A stretch of DNA of 64,000 nucleotides, taken from positions 1 through 64,000 of the forward strand of contig NW_006763291.1 in NCBI RefSeq assembly GCF_000218685.1. The letters run 5' to 3'. A program made the position numbers and the translations under genes. The stretch is from Serpula lacrymans var. lacrymans S7.9 (taxonomy: Eukaryota > Basidiomycota > Agaricomycetes > Boletales > Serpulaceae). Shown piece after piece: positions 34,613 to 45,503 of this stretch (positions within the stretch are counted from its first letter, which is position 1; each line of letters opens with the position of its first letter). The notes under the pieces are model-generated. The model ran no database searches and was not told the origin of the DNA. It saw only the letters and a list, made by a program, of their open reading frames with translations.

Positions 34613-35068
34613 TTGTCACTTGCTGCCTGTCATTATTAACAATCTCGGGAACATCTTGCTCAGTTTGGAATCGCTGAATAACCCTGCAATTTCCACAGAC
34701 AGACTTCCTCGTGCTCGGCCCCCGATCTGTCTCACCTTTCCCTCCATGCCAGGTACAGCAAGGAACATTTCCACTCCATCCTCTTCAGAGTCTTCGAACA
34801 GCCAAATCGACATGGCCCACTCTTCTTCTGACCGCTCGATGGACTCTTCGTTGCTTGTAATCGCGAGTCGAGCAAATAAAGTTCATGATCTTGCCTGGTG
34901 CAGCTGAGAATATTCTTCTGCACAAGGATAGCATCGGCGTTCATTCACGTATTTCAAGAACCACCGCCATCTGATAATCACTGCGCTACACCCTGCTTGC
35001 TGAACTTTTTGCCAAATCGATCCAGTGGCATCGTCTTGGTCAGCGTCTTTTTCTACTTCGGGTAACAT
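34613..35068 (-). pseudogene. Remnant of an unidentified gene between the quinone reductases
   Basis: From the ATG at 35068 the minus strand reads MLPEVEKDADQDDATGS, a GT-AG intron, EEYSQLHQARS, an in-frame TGA, then TSNEESIERSEEEW, MSIWLFEDSEEDGVEMFLA and VPGMEGKVRQIGG, ending in a stop at 34616. The frame is the same on both sides of the TGA, so one nonsense change probably broke a gene. The WxFxxSEE..FLxxxPG phrase reminds me of a mushroom family of unknown function; I am not sure. Confidence 0.4.
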
Positions 35069-35407
35069 TTTCAGGGGGCATGGTTCTCTTCATTGGCTGT
35101 CATGGAACATCGCAGCAAGAATTTCCAAGTCACTTCTTTACTCCCTCTGCAACCTTTCTGTTTCAAAGATTATGCGGACTTGCTATTTCGTAACCATGTC
35201 ATAATCCTCCAGTAATCGCTTACAAACATGAAGCAGTCGAGCCGTGTGCACTTTCTCCTTCTCCCTCTTACTGTCTCCGTGTCACGGTCATACCTCTCAC
35301 GCGTCTCACGGTGGGACATGTCAACGCGTTAAAGAGGTACGATATGCATTCCATCTCTTTAATCCTAACAAACAAGAGGGACATACCTTTTTATAATCGC
35401 TTTCGGA

Positions 35408-36409
35408 ATGTGTTTCCCTGGCAAGCGGCAGAAGGACACCTTCGCCGAGCCCAAACCCACACAGATAGATACAAAAGCTCAGGCAACTGATCCTGAACCC
35501 ACACCGTTTATTCCCGCCCCTTCTGCTGTACCAGAACTTACCCTACAAGACTCCTCGCCGCCTAGCACCATGCCTGCACCAAGAGTAGCCATCGTCATCT
35601 ATTCCCTCTATGGGCACATCGCTAAGCGTATGTTACTCCCCCGTCTCATCGATGTTGAGTACTGATCATTCATGCTCAATAGTCGCTGAATCTGTCAAGA
35701 GCGGTATCAGCAATGCTGGTGGAAGCGCTACCATATATCAGTAAGTCCACTCACTAATGTTGCTCACCACCTAGCTCATCAATTCCTATCCATAGGATTC
35801 AGGAAACTCTCTCCGAGGATATCCTGAAGCTTGTCAGAGCACCACCCAGACCTGACTACCCTATTCTCCTCCCTGATGACATGGTCAACTTTGACGCCTT
35901 CCTCTTCGGCGTTCCCACCCGGTATGGTAATTTCCCAGTACAGTGGAAGGTGAGTACACCGTTATCTCCCTTGATCATATGTCCAACACATGCCAGGCTT
36001 TCTGGGATGCTACCGGCCCCCTCTGGAGCAAGAGTCTTCTAGCAGGCAAGATGTATGGTGTCTTCGTCTCTACAGGTACACAAGGTGGAGGACAGGAGAT
36101 AACTATCGCTACCACCCTCTCGACGTTCGTCCACCACGGTATGATCTATGTACCGCTCGGTTACAAGCACACCTTCCCACAGCTGAGTGACTTGACTGAG
36201 GTCCACGGAGGCGAGTGCCTTGTCATCGTTTATCAAAACGCAACTAATTTTGCTTGCCTCGCAACGCAGGTTCTTCATGGGGTGCTGGTACCTTCGCAGG
36301 AACGGATGGCTCCCGCCAACCCAGCGCACTGGAGAGTGAAATCGCTTCTATTCAGGGCAAATCGTTCTGGGAAATTGTTGCTCAATACCATGGTCACAAG
36401 TCTTCTTGA
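35408..36409 (+). CDS. NAD(P)H:quinone oxidoreductase, WrbA/Pst2 type (copy 2)
   Basis: Begins [15 protein letters not shown], followed by a Pro/Ala-rich leader of about 50 residues. The core starts [17 protein letters not shown] and continues [104 protein letters not shown] and ends [14 protein letters not shown] at 36409. Intron positions match copy 1. The MCFP leader is common in basidiomycete members and may direct membrane association; copy 1 lacks it. The internal Met at 35571 would give a leaderless form. All FMN-loop motifs are present. Confidence 0.9.
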
Positions 36410-37290
36410 TTGTGATACACTTCATTCAATAGCTACGCCGGTTCAGAGTAATTGTAATAAATTATTTACACATATCAAATAAGCGTCTCGCATCTGGTTC
36501 AGCACTCACTTGTGTGGGCGATCAAAGCTTTTTTTTTTGGTTGCAGCAAGTGCGGAGGTCCGGTTGCTCCATTGTCAATCAAATGCTTGTGTTACATTCC
36601 GCGTAATTTGTTATCGGCCCCCGCTGTTCTGTAAACAAAGAAGAGCAGGGCTTAGTGAGTAACGGCGGCCAAGAGAAGTATTTTGAGTGATTGAAGTGTG
36701 ACAGATCTATTTCAGGAATACATGATGTCGAGGATTTCTCCGAGGATTTGCAAGCGAAGGTTGTAGGGCTTAGAGTGCTACTCACTAGGGGAATAGTGAG
36801 CGAGACGTGTGATAAATACTTTGAGCGTGAGTCTGATTACTCGACATGACTTATAAGTTACACGAAAAGCTCTCACCCTACCTAAAAACCAAGCTTGTAA
36901 CCATGCGTGTCAAAAAATCTGGACGATACTTTCAGTATGCCTATTATCAGGTGGGTCGTAATATTAGAGTCTCTCTCACCGTCATCATATGGGCGCCGAG
37001 CACCGCGGTTTCCGTGAAACTGTATTTCAGTGGATGCAATGGAAGTTGAAACGTTACTCACCATTCGGCCTCCGCAGAATACATCATTTACTCAGCGCGT
37101 CAAGATTGAGCTTATGGTTGAGGTACTGAGAGGAGATCTAGACGCGGAGTAGCATGTAGCGGAATACAGAAGCATCGTTGTCGTGGTCACGGTCAGGAAG
37201 GAGTAGCACACACAATGCGATAAGATTGCAGGTACGATTGCCGTAATAAACAGTATATCTCCCGTTTTATCTCTATGATCTTGCCCCTCT
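36410..37290. other. Convergent 3' region, no supported gene
   Basis: It lies between the 3' ends of the quinone reductase (+) and CSN3 (-). A short plus-strand frame at 36846 (67 codons) could join a second segment after a GT-AG intron at 36952-37025, but the product matches nothing I know. Left uncalled. Confidence 0.4.
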
Positions 37291-39411
37291 TTAAGAAAAC
37301 ATTGCATCATCAGTCCAGTTACCTGCCGCACGATCAGTGAATGCTGAGTCGTCGTCCACTGCTGGGCCCCAAGAAGAGTCGTCCTTGTTGCGTACAGCCT
37401 AAATGAGATATGTCAGCGGCGACATTTAGCATATTATCAATGCAGATCCAGAACATGAGATAAAGATCGACAGGGGAAAGTTAATAAAGAGGTCGATCAA
37501 GAGGATTGTTTCGGGGCCGCAGGTGCTTGAGAAATTGGGCCTGGATGACACACCTTAGTCAGGTACTCTCTGCTTCGTGCCATTTCCTTCTCAAGCCTTG
37601 CAAGTTGTGCGCCCTGCTCTTGAGCTTCCATGAGCACCCTATCCACATCTTCCTTGGAGAACGTAGGAGGTGGATCCGCGAAGGTGACAGTGCCATCTGC
37701 AGAGATTTGAGCCGAAATCTCGGAAGATTCGACCTATTAGGGCAATAAGTATCAGAGGAGATGAAAGTACGACGAGAACCAGCACAAGAATAGCGAATGA
37801 TAACCGTATTGGTCGATAGAGAGGTTGCTTACCATGCTCAAGATCAACACTCTCACGTCTTCCTCCTTTTGAATGCCCACTGCCCGACCAATATCAGAAA
37901 GACCAAGTGTAAGATATGTAGACGTAAGTTTCGTGATGGACCAACGTGGAGCACGTTCTAGAGCCTGAGAAAGGAGACCCAAAGTTTTATCCTAGAGTAG
38001 CCAAAAAAAATCACCAAAAAATTAAGACATTTGACTAGGACAATGAAGGTATGATACACACGTTCGTGAACAGTTGATTATCCTTTTCTAATATCGTGCG
38101 AAGTTGATCAATATGCTGTGGATAAAAATTTGCAAAGCTGGTGTACGGTGTGTTTTTGATTGAGCGAAACAACATAGGATTCGTGTATTTGGGCAAAGGC
38201 ATTATCTAACCCCCCAAAAAATACATCAACATCACTATTCGCGATTCGAAAGAAAGTAGATCCGCAACCAGATGACATGACGACACACCTTGCCCCGATA
38301 AATCAGCTGCACAATTAACCACTTTTTGAGCGCCTCCATCTGAATAGCGGCCGGCACTTGCCCAGGGCTCGTTACACATATCTCGAAGAATTCTTCAGCC
38401 TCAGACCATCTTTTCAACGCGGCCAACGCCATGCCGCCAGCATAATGGTACACGAGATTATCGTTGTAGTGTATATCAGAGAGTGTAGTATCGATGGTAG
38501 TTATCGGATGAGACAAGACAGGAAGTGCTGCTGTAAAGTGCCGGGTAGATACACAGGCCTATGATTATATATCAATATTATTCGAATTAAGGTTACCGTG
38601 AAGGACGTACTGATAAGAATATGCGATGGACGGTGGTGAGGTGTGAAGGCGTTGGAGAGTATCTTTCTACTAAACTATACAAAGGTGTGATAGCGCACTT
38701 CGGCTGAGTATACCGCGTGTTAAAGTTCAACAATAAAGTGGGACCGGATGCGAGAAACAAACTAACATTGCCTATAGTCTCAGAAAAACAGGCGATTCCT
38801 TTGGCTAGTAATGTAACTAGAACGCAATGAACGATTGAGCGAATAATTAAAGCCAAAAAGAATGGACTTGCCTCGATCAGGGGCGTAACGAGCCTGCTCT
38901 GGGGAAAAGGAACGACAGAAATCTTCGACATATTGGAGTGGAGGTGGTAGCGAGATTGAAGTATTAAGCCTCGCAGATCTAATATGTTGACGTCCATCAA
39001 CACATCATCACACAAACACCAAATCGTTATCTCTTTATCGAGGCTCTAGATATCCCACCACAGGCCAAGAGAAAATGCAAACACAGCGTTGGAAAAGAAG
39101 ACTCACAGTATATACAGTACTCCAAGCGTGTGTGATCTGATATCTAACAATGTTAAAGGATCCTGCCCACCTCCCAAGAAACTGGACAAGATTGTTTCTC
39201 GCACATCTTTTGGTGCACAATTGCGAAGGGTTTGGTTGAGTGTATGCGGAGATGAAGAAGTGGTGATGTGCACTAGAAGACTGTCTAGAGATAATGGATG
39301 TACGTTATCGCTGGAGCTCTGCTGATTTGAGGTTGATGGAGTATTCGCATTGCTAGCACTGGCTTGCTGACCTGGCTGTAAAGGGGGTGTCGGGAGACCT
39401 GATTGATTCAT
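37291..39411 (-). CDS. CSN3: COP9 signalosome subunit 3
   Basis: Starts MNQSGLPTPP at 39411. Exon 1 runs to 39107 and exon 2 starts at 38978 with SARLNTSISLPPPLQYVE. Later segments: TLLAKGIACFSETIGN, then HYAGGMALAALKRWSEAEEFFE, AIQMEALKKWLIVQL, LPKYTNPMLF, FYPQHIDQLRTILEKDNQ, DKTLGLLSQALERAPRWSI, TLGLSDIGRAVGI (PCI-type winged helix), ISADGTVTFADPPP and the end NWTDDAMFS. These match CSN3 in order and spacing. The COP9 signalosome removes NEDD8 from cullins and so controls SCF ligases in nucleus and cytoplasm. At least seven exons; inner boundaries not all fixed. Confidence 0.85.
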
Positions 39412-40024
39412 ATTGACGACGACGATCAGTCTATCCTGAACAAAAGGCTGAATTCCTGCCCAAAAGACGACGATGTAGGTTTGGGTCTGAGCAGCTACGA
39501 TGTATCTCAGCACCAAGCTTTGCCTTGTGTTTCTTGTGCTAGCCGCTCAGTTGTACTATAACTGACCCACAGGCGGACTTTGCCGATGCCGTCTCGGTCG
39601 TTGCCCGACGCAAAAAAGAGTGCCACATTGAATCATCTAGTAAGCTTAATACCATTCTAGCGCAGCGTGGGGCATCTTTTGAAAGATCAATGATGAACCA
39701 ATGTCGGAGACGTAGGTGTATATACATGGGTACAATGAAAAATCAAACTAAAAAAATGTGAATTGGTGCGTCACATCCGGTGAAAATATAAGGTCTTTAG
39801 GGAAATATCTACTTACTCGCAGAGAGAAACCTGCCTGAGGTGATATAAAGCTGATTGAGCAAGATAGCTGATACGTCTAGCAGAAAGGGGGGTTGTGATG
39901 ATCACAAAGAAGACAAATTGGTAAACAGACTGATATAATGTAGGATCGGATTTAAACAATAGAACATCTTTGGCTTCAAAAAGTAAGTTGTCAGTAGTCT
40001 GGGTTCGAGCGGATATCGATGGAC
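39412..40024. other. Intergenic between CSN3 and the STE3 gene
   Basis: Two short minus-strand open frames (39539-39727; 39813-40028) have no recognisable features. I looked for a short pheromone-precursor ORF ending in a CaaX box on both strands and saw none. Confidence 0.4.
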
Positions 40025-41562
40025 TCACAAGACAGGGGAAGGCTCTGCTGTCTCTGGTAGTGACGCCACACCACTTTCGTCGTCGTATAATTGAGTTTGA
40101 AAGGGCTGCACCAGCTCGTGATCCATCTTTTCCTGCATCTCTTTATCTTCGTGAGCACTGGACACTCTGCCACTCGAACAGTTGTGGGTACAGTATAAGG
40201 AGCTGTCAAACGCCTCAGACATGGTGGATGAACATAAATCGTGCTTCCGTCGGACATAATGAGTAGAAGGAGGCAGGTTTCTGTTGGTAGAAAGTTTCAG
40301 ATAGACACTATGCTATATCATACCATGCCACGAACCTAGCACCCGAGATATCTAAACTCGGTGAACGAAAGCCCAAACGTCGAGTGATCCAAGAGAATGC
40401 TAGACGATAAAAGTGTCTAGCTTCTTCTGTGAAACCAAAGAATGCGAAGAACGCTAGAGAATAAAAAGCGGGGATCCATCGATAGGATTCATAGTTGAAG
40501 AGGCTCGCATAATCATCGGCCCACATGGATGTAGGAACTTGCAACACATAATACAAGTCTGGGTTGACGGAAGTCGTTGAAAGTGAACCCGACGGTGTAA
40601 CCAATTCAAGGAGCAGTGAGCCTATACTGCACTGAAGTGTACATACGATGTTAATGAAGGTGAGAGCTAGAAGGCGCCAGTAGTGACTAAAATGCAGATT
40701 CTCGTTATGTTGCTCGAGTTGCCTGTTGTAGACCTTCCGCTGAATAACGGCGTGCAAAGTAAAACCTATAGCTACCCGTTAATGTCTAAAGTATGGATAC
40801 TGTATTGAGTTACGCACCGGCATATAAAAAGCTCACTATGCCAAAGACAAAGGGCCAGATGAGATAAAGAGGAATAGTAATTTGCGTGGGAGGTACGGTA
40901 GGAAAGCAGCCTATATTCTCAAGAATGGAGAATCTGCTGTGTTCGGTGATGTACTCTTAATAAAGCGTTCAACGAGGTCAAGCCTAGGAATATAATTCGA
41001 CCCAAACATACGGAAGACCGAAAGCACTAAGGGGATGCTAATCCCAGCACAGAGGACGACGATTAATTCGCGTCGAATCTGGGAACTTGGGTTTAGTTGA
41101 AGTAGAACGGTATATAGACTACCAGATTACCTCATGACTGCTATCGTTTGTCGACTTCATCGTTATAATACGATATAGATGGCGGACAATACACAACAAT
41201 CCGACTTGGCTCCCAACCGCCGAAGCCGTGATCAAGCGGGACGCTGCAATAATGATAATTATGACAATATTCTATAGCAGCAGTAGCCACCCACTCACAG
41301 AAGTCACACCAAACTGGGGCCCAGTTGACCACGTTGTTATTCCACACAATGGAGTTCACACAGAAAATGAGGCACAGGAAGCTCGTCCATACGATGTACA
41401 GACATATACTGATATTCCGTGCTGAAAGACTGGTTAATAAGCACAATATGGGAGGTTAGAAGAAGACACACCTCGACAGTGCATTGGTAAGAGGATAATT
41501 CCTGCTAGGAATCCCATAAATCCGAAAACAGTGAACGCTCGATTGGTAGCTTGGAGGGACAT
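40025..41562 (-). CDS. STE3: STE3-type pheromone receptor (GPCR)
   Basis: Start SLQATNRAFTVFGFMGF at 41562. Exons then give NISICLYIVWTSFLCLIF, SIVWNNNVVNWAPVWCDF, SSRLITASAVGSQVGLLC, IRRELIVVLCAGISIPLVL, SVFQYITEHSRFSILENI, GCFPTVPPTQITIPLYLIW, HAVIQRKVYNRQLEQHN, FINIVCTLQCSIGSLLLE, WIPAFYSLAFFAFFGFTEE and a Ser-rich C-terminal tail ending at 40025. Seven hydrophobic segments, NWAPVWCD after TM2 and FGFTEEARHFY after TM7 are hallmarks of basidiomycete STE3 receptors. It senses lipopeptide mating pheromone at the plasma membrane. Whether it belongs to the B mating-type locus or is a non-mating paralogue cannot be told; no pheromone gene is visible nearby. Confidence 0.9.
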
Positions 41563-42431
41563 CGATAGTAGGAAGGACAAGCGCCGTTTTCGATAGTGCT
41601 TATCGAGCCTTCTTTATAATAAAATGACCTACCCTTACGATATTATCTGATAAAAAAGCCCCTTCGATATGACAGCCAGATTGGAGAAGGCCGCCCGGCC
41701 ATACAGGATGTGACTGAATGATGGACCGACATTGAAAGAATACCTGGGTACAATTGTGCCCTGGCTTGTCACGGCCGACCAAGCCACTGTGTAGCAAGAG
41801 ACTGCGACAGATCGATAGTATCTTTACGGACAAGTCTAGGAAACAGGACACACTTGAATAACAAGAGAATTCGAGCTCTGATGTGGCCGAATGCGCAGCC
41901 ATCGGTGGTAACCTATAGGTCTATATCATGATGAATTTGAATTGTATGGGGGTCATCACTTACATGGTTATTCTTATTGCGGAAGCTAAGCACGGTGGTT
42001 CGAGTTTGACAGTTCATGAAATTGCATGCCGGTGAAAGTTGCCAGTAAATCGGCTTTGTCCGGGACGGAGGATCACCGCCCGTAGTACAGCATCTATAAT
42101 ATCTATGTAGTATATCAGGACAGTCCTGGCCCAGACAGTAAGCCAATACAAAATGTTTCAAGTTGGAATGTGTAAAAAAACAAAAGTGCGTAATACAAAC
42201 AAATCAAATGAAGAAGCTAACGACTCAGAGTGACAGGTACCAATATTTGCAAAGCAATGCCAAGCAGTGTCAGTGTCAAACCACTGTGCCGACTTCAAGC
42301 CTCAAACGGTCATCCTGTACAAAGGCGAGGCCGTGCTTCACAGCTTGTCGTAAGTGTTGGGCATAGGTTTCCCGAACATATCGGCTCTTCACACTCCATC
42401 ATAACATATCCGTTCCAACGAGCACTTTGAT
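41563..42431. other. Intergenic; right part is the start of a duplicated block
   Basis: 41563-42248 shows no supported gene. From 42249 the sequence matches 48091 onward: GCAAAGCAATG, then TCAAACCAC, GACTTCAAGCCTCAAA and TCCTGTACAAAGGCGAG. On the minus strand this part reads LRQAVKHGLAFVQDDRLRLEV, perhaps a gene fragment of unknown origin. Confidence 0.5.
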
Positions 42432-44951
42432 TTACCAATTGTCGTCGAACATGATATAGTATGCCATTTTTTGCCTCTCCTCCTCCGTCATGGCCTCAGG
42501 AGCAACAAAATCGAATCCAAGTCCGTCCAAGGAGCTGTAACCCACTGAAGGATCGCTCCTATTTTCCAAAGGCCCTGCGTAGTGAGCGATCGCCCAGTAT
42601 GCAATAACCTCGTTGACGCTGATAGATGATTATACGAGATAAGATATCAGTCCCAAAAACGGTACAAGGTAGGAGTTAGACGCACTATTTTGGTAATCCA
42701 TCGATCTTAGACACAACAACATTCAATTCGAGCTTTAATGGGTAAGGTGTCACAAATTCTGACGGACCTGCTTTCCACCGTATTTTGCGGCAGCATCATT
42801 GAGCCACCCCATATAGAATCGAACATTTGCTGAGGAAGTAGATGTGATGAAAATATTGCGACAATAAAAATATGACATACCCCGGAACCCATCGGGACCA
42901 AGGAACTGGAAATGCTTGCCATACCCTCCGCGATCAACAACCCGTTCTTGATACAAATGCCACATGTGCTGGGTGGAAGGGAGTTTGGCCGTGTTTGACC
43001 ACACTTTCGCGAGCGCTAGGGCCAAATAATCAGTGTAAGTGAATGTTTGAATTCCAAAGTTCACTAGAACAGGTAGTAAAAGTCAGAACTCGTAATATGA
43101 ATACTAAGGGCCCAGACACGAACTTCCCAGGAAAGCCAGTGTGGGGTCTCGAATATAGAATAAATCGAGGTGGAAGTCACGGATATGGGTTCCATCCCTG
43201 GCAAGGAACGGTACTACTTTACTACTTGAACCTTCGTGAGGTACGTAGGATGCGTCCTCGTAGTATTGAGGTAAAAAGGGGAACGAATATCGGAAGCCAG
43301 TACCAAATATGACGTGGTCGATACCAGTTAGGATCTTTGAAAATGATTTGACACCCAATCGAAAATAAAAACTGCGACTGTACATACAGTACCATTTACA
43401 AGCTCGATCCTTGCTGATTGGATGGTTGTGTCTTCATCCAGCGGAAGAAACTGTTTGATTTCTGGGACTATTGTGGTGTTCCTGGGTAACCGTCGCAAAT
43501 AATTGATGAGAGCGTAATGTGCGCCAGTGCCTTGTTGATTCCGTTTTAGCCTTCTTACGCTTCTTTACACTTCACATAGAAAAAGGAAGGCTTACTATTG
43601 TCTGGCTGTGTGGAAACGATAGTGCGAGTATAAGCTATATTCTGACGTTGACAATCCACTGCATCTTTACTTACCCTGATGGACTGATATATTTTATGGG
43701 CCCATTTATTCAGGTCTCGCGATATTTCTCCCCCGCTAGTCTGAATTAAATCAGATGTGATTATCACCGCTCAGCACAAAAAGAAATTCAGTCTCACAGC
43801 TGCTCCCACGATTAAGACGGTCTTGTTAGATAACGCTTCCGGACGTCGGTATTGCCGTGAATGTATCAGGTGTCCTGGAAAACGTTGTGCCCATTCTTCA
43901 AGACCAGGTATCGAGGGCATGTACGGAGCGTTATATCTGCCAGTAGCAACGACAACAGCATCAAAGTCCTGTATGTGCATATAGTCAGATATACATTCAT
44001 ACGAACGCCATACAGACTTCACTTCAGTCCACCAGGTTGCCCTGTATTTATTTTCTCCGATGGGCACGAGTTCTTTGAGCCACAGCCTCCAACCTTGCTC
44101 CTGACCTTTCTCGTTCAATCTCTTCTCAATGCGCTCGACTCTTGTATTGTATGACATTATGGGGTTGTCGTCATTGCTATTTAGACCGTGATACGATGCG
44201 AAGGCCCGCACGTAATTGCGCAGTTGGTAATGAGAAAGTTCTGGAGGACTTCATAAAAAGAGATAAATACAGGCAATTCATGAGACAAACCCCAACGAGT
44301 ACCCTCCGGCCAAGGTATCTCGGTGATCTGATTTTTTCAGCAGTCAGCACATATTGTCAGGAGGATGTTCCGTATCTTATTACCTGCTGCGATTTCTTCA
44401 TAATGGTGCGGGTAAGTTAAAAAAAATCCAGTAAATTTATAGATAATGTCCTACAGCTGGGGCATTGGACTTTAAAGACTCCCACACGGGTTTTGGACCA
44501 CGGTGGTCTCTGCGGAGGTCGTCATTGACATCAAGTTCTTCTGTATAAGGAAGATCGACTTCTTCTGGGGCAAACGACGGCACAAAGTCAGCAATGGGAA
44601 TATCAGCATTGGGGACGGGAGCATCGGCTGCCGCCTCTTCAGTATAGTGCCAGTTTCCTCCAGGGACAGAATCCCTCTCAAAAACGCGTAGCTCAAAACC
44701 AGCTTCACTGAGGTCTCTATATGCCATGAGCGCACTGATGCACCAACAGTACATTTCAGCGTCTGGACGAAACAGATAATGGATCAGGGGACAGACCTGG
44801 GCCCAGCGCCAATGATAGCTACTCTTCGAATGAATGAATCGAAATGATATTCGTCATTCGTTATCTCGTCTGCATGCATGACGAACGGTCGTTGATTCTG
44901 TGTGGACACTGCCACTGTAAGGGACAGGACAAGGACAAGAATGGAAAACAT
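42432..44951 (-). CDS. Flavin-containing monooxygenase (copy 1)
   Basis: Starts FSILVLVLSLTVAVST, a signal-peptide-like leader, then IRRVAIIGAGP|SALMAYRDLSEAGFE (FAD-binding fold; intron after GP; last Gly of GxGxxG is Ala) and VFERDSVPGGNWHYTEE. Further on FPGHLIHSRQY is the FMO signature FxGxxxHxxxY, followed by TVLIVGAAV (NADPH fold), TSGGEISRDL, IDHVIFGTGFRYSFPFLP, FTYTDYLALALAKVW and the end MAYYIMFDDNW. A 48-bp intron with a CTGAC branch point follows TEVKS. The family oxygenates N, S or carbonyl carbons of small molecules; substrate unknown. Exported or ER-directed from the leader (inference). Stop at 42432. Confidence 0.85.
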
Positions 44952-45038
44952 GGCTGGCTGTTTGTAAGATTCAAGTTGGTGGAGGGAATAGATACCTTAC
45001 TCCCGCCAAGGAAGACGCCTCATGCAAGGACAACACGC

Positions 45039-45046
45039 TATATATA
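45039..45046 (-). promoter_or_regulatory. TATA box of monooxygenase copy 1
   Basis: TATATATA lies 88 bases upstream of the start codon, inside a block (CGCTATATATAAGAGATAG) conserved in both duplicates. Confidence 0.55.
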
Positions 45047-45503
45047 AGAGATAGTAATTCGCCTTATCTCTCAGCGATGAGCTCAGCTCAAAGCCGCTGC
45101 TCCCACGTCCGAATCTTACAGTGCTACTACTCCGTCGACCAAAGGGGTGTTCCATAATGCCAGATAGGAGAATCTGGTGAGCAATCTCACCTTATCACGA
45201 AATCGCAAAATATGTTATGGGACTGTCGAAATCGTCTAAACATATGGCGCAAGATAAGGCCTGACTGGAGCCATGTTGGTCTCTACCAATATATGTTTAT
45301 AGTAGTATTTGGTCGGGATTTAAAACTCTCCATGTTGTGACCATATATGGTTATCCTATCATCACCGCGGATAAGTGAATGATACCAGCCATCCTTCACA
45401 TGTACATAAGCAGCTATATTCTAACACATTTCATGATCCAGCCACCCTACATGGCTATATATGCGCATACAGGGATCCCTGCCCACTGTTCCATCCAACT
45501 CCC

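Larger units (their letters stand above)
42249..45301. repeat. Segmental duplication, copy 1
   Basis: It aligns with 48090-51199 along its whole length: 3' flank, entire monooxygenase gene, promoter with TATA box and upstream region up to ATATATGTTTA. By eye the copies differ at scattered single bases and small gaps, so the event is not recent. Identity was not computed. Confidence 0.85.

Noticed and set aside
42163..42366. Short plus-strand ORF ending CRKCWA as a pheromone precursor next to STE3
   Set aside because: The end is not a CaaX box and the sequence is part of the duplicated block, seen again at 48202 far from the receptor.
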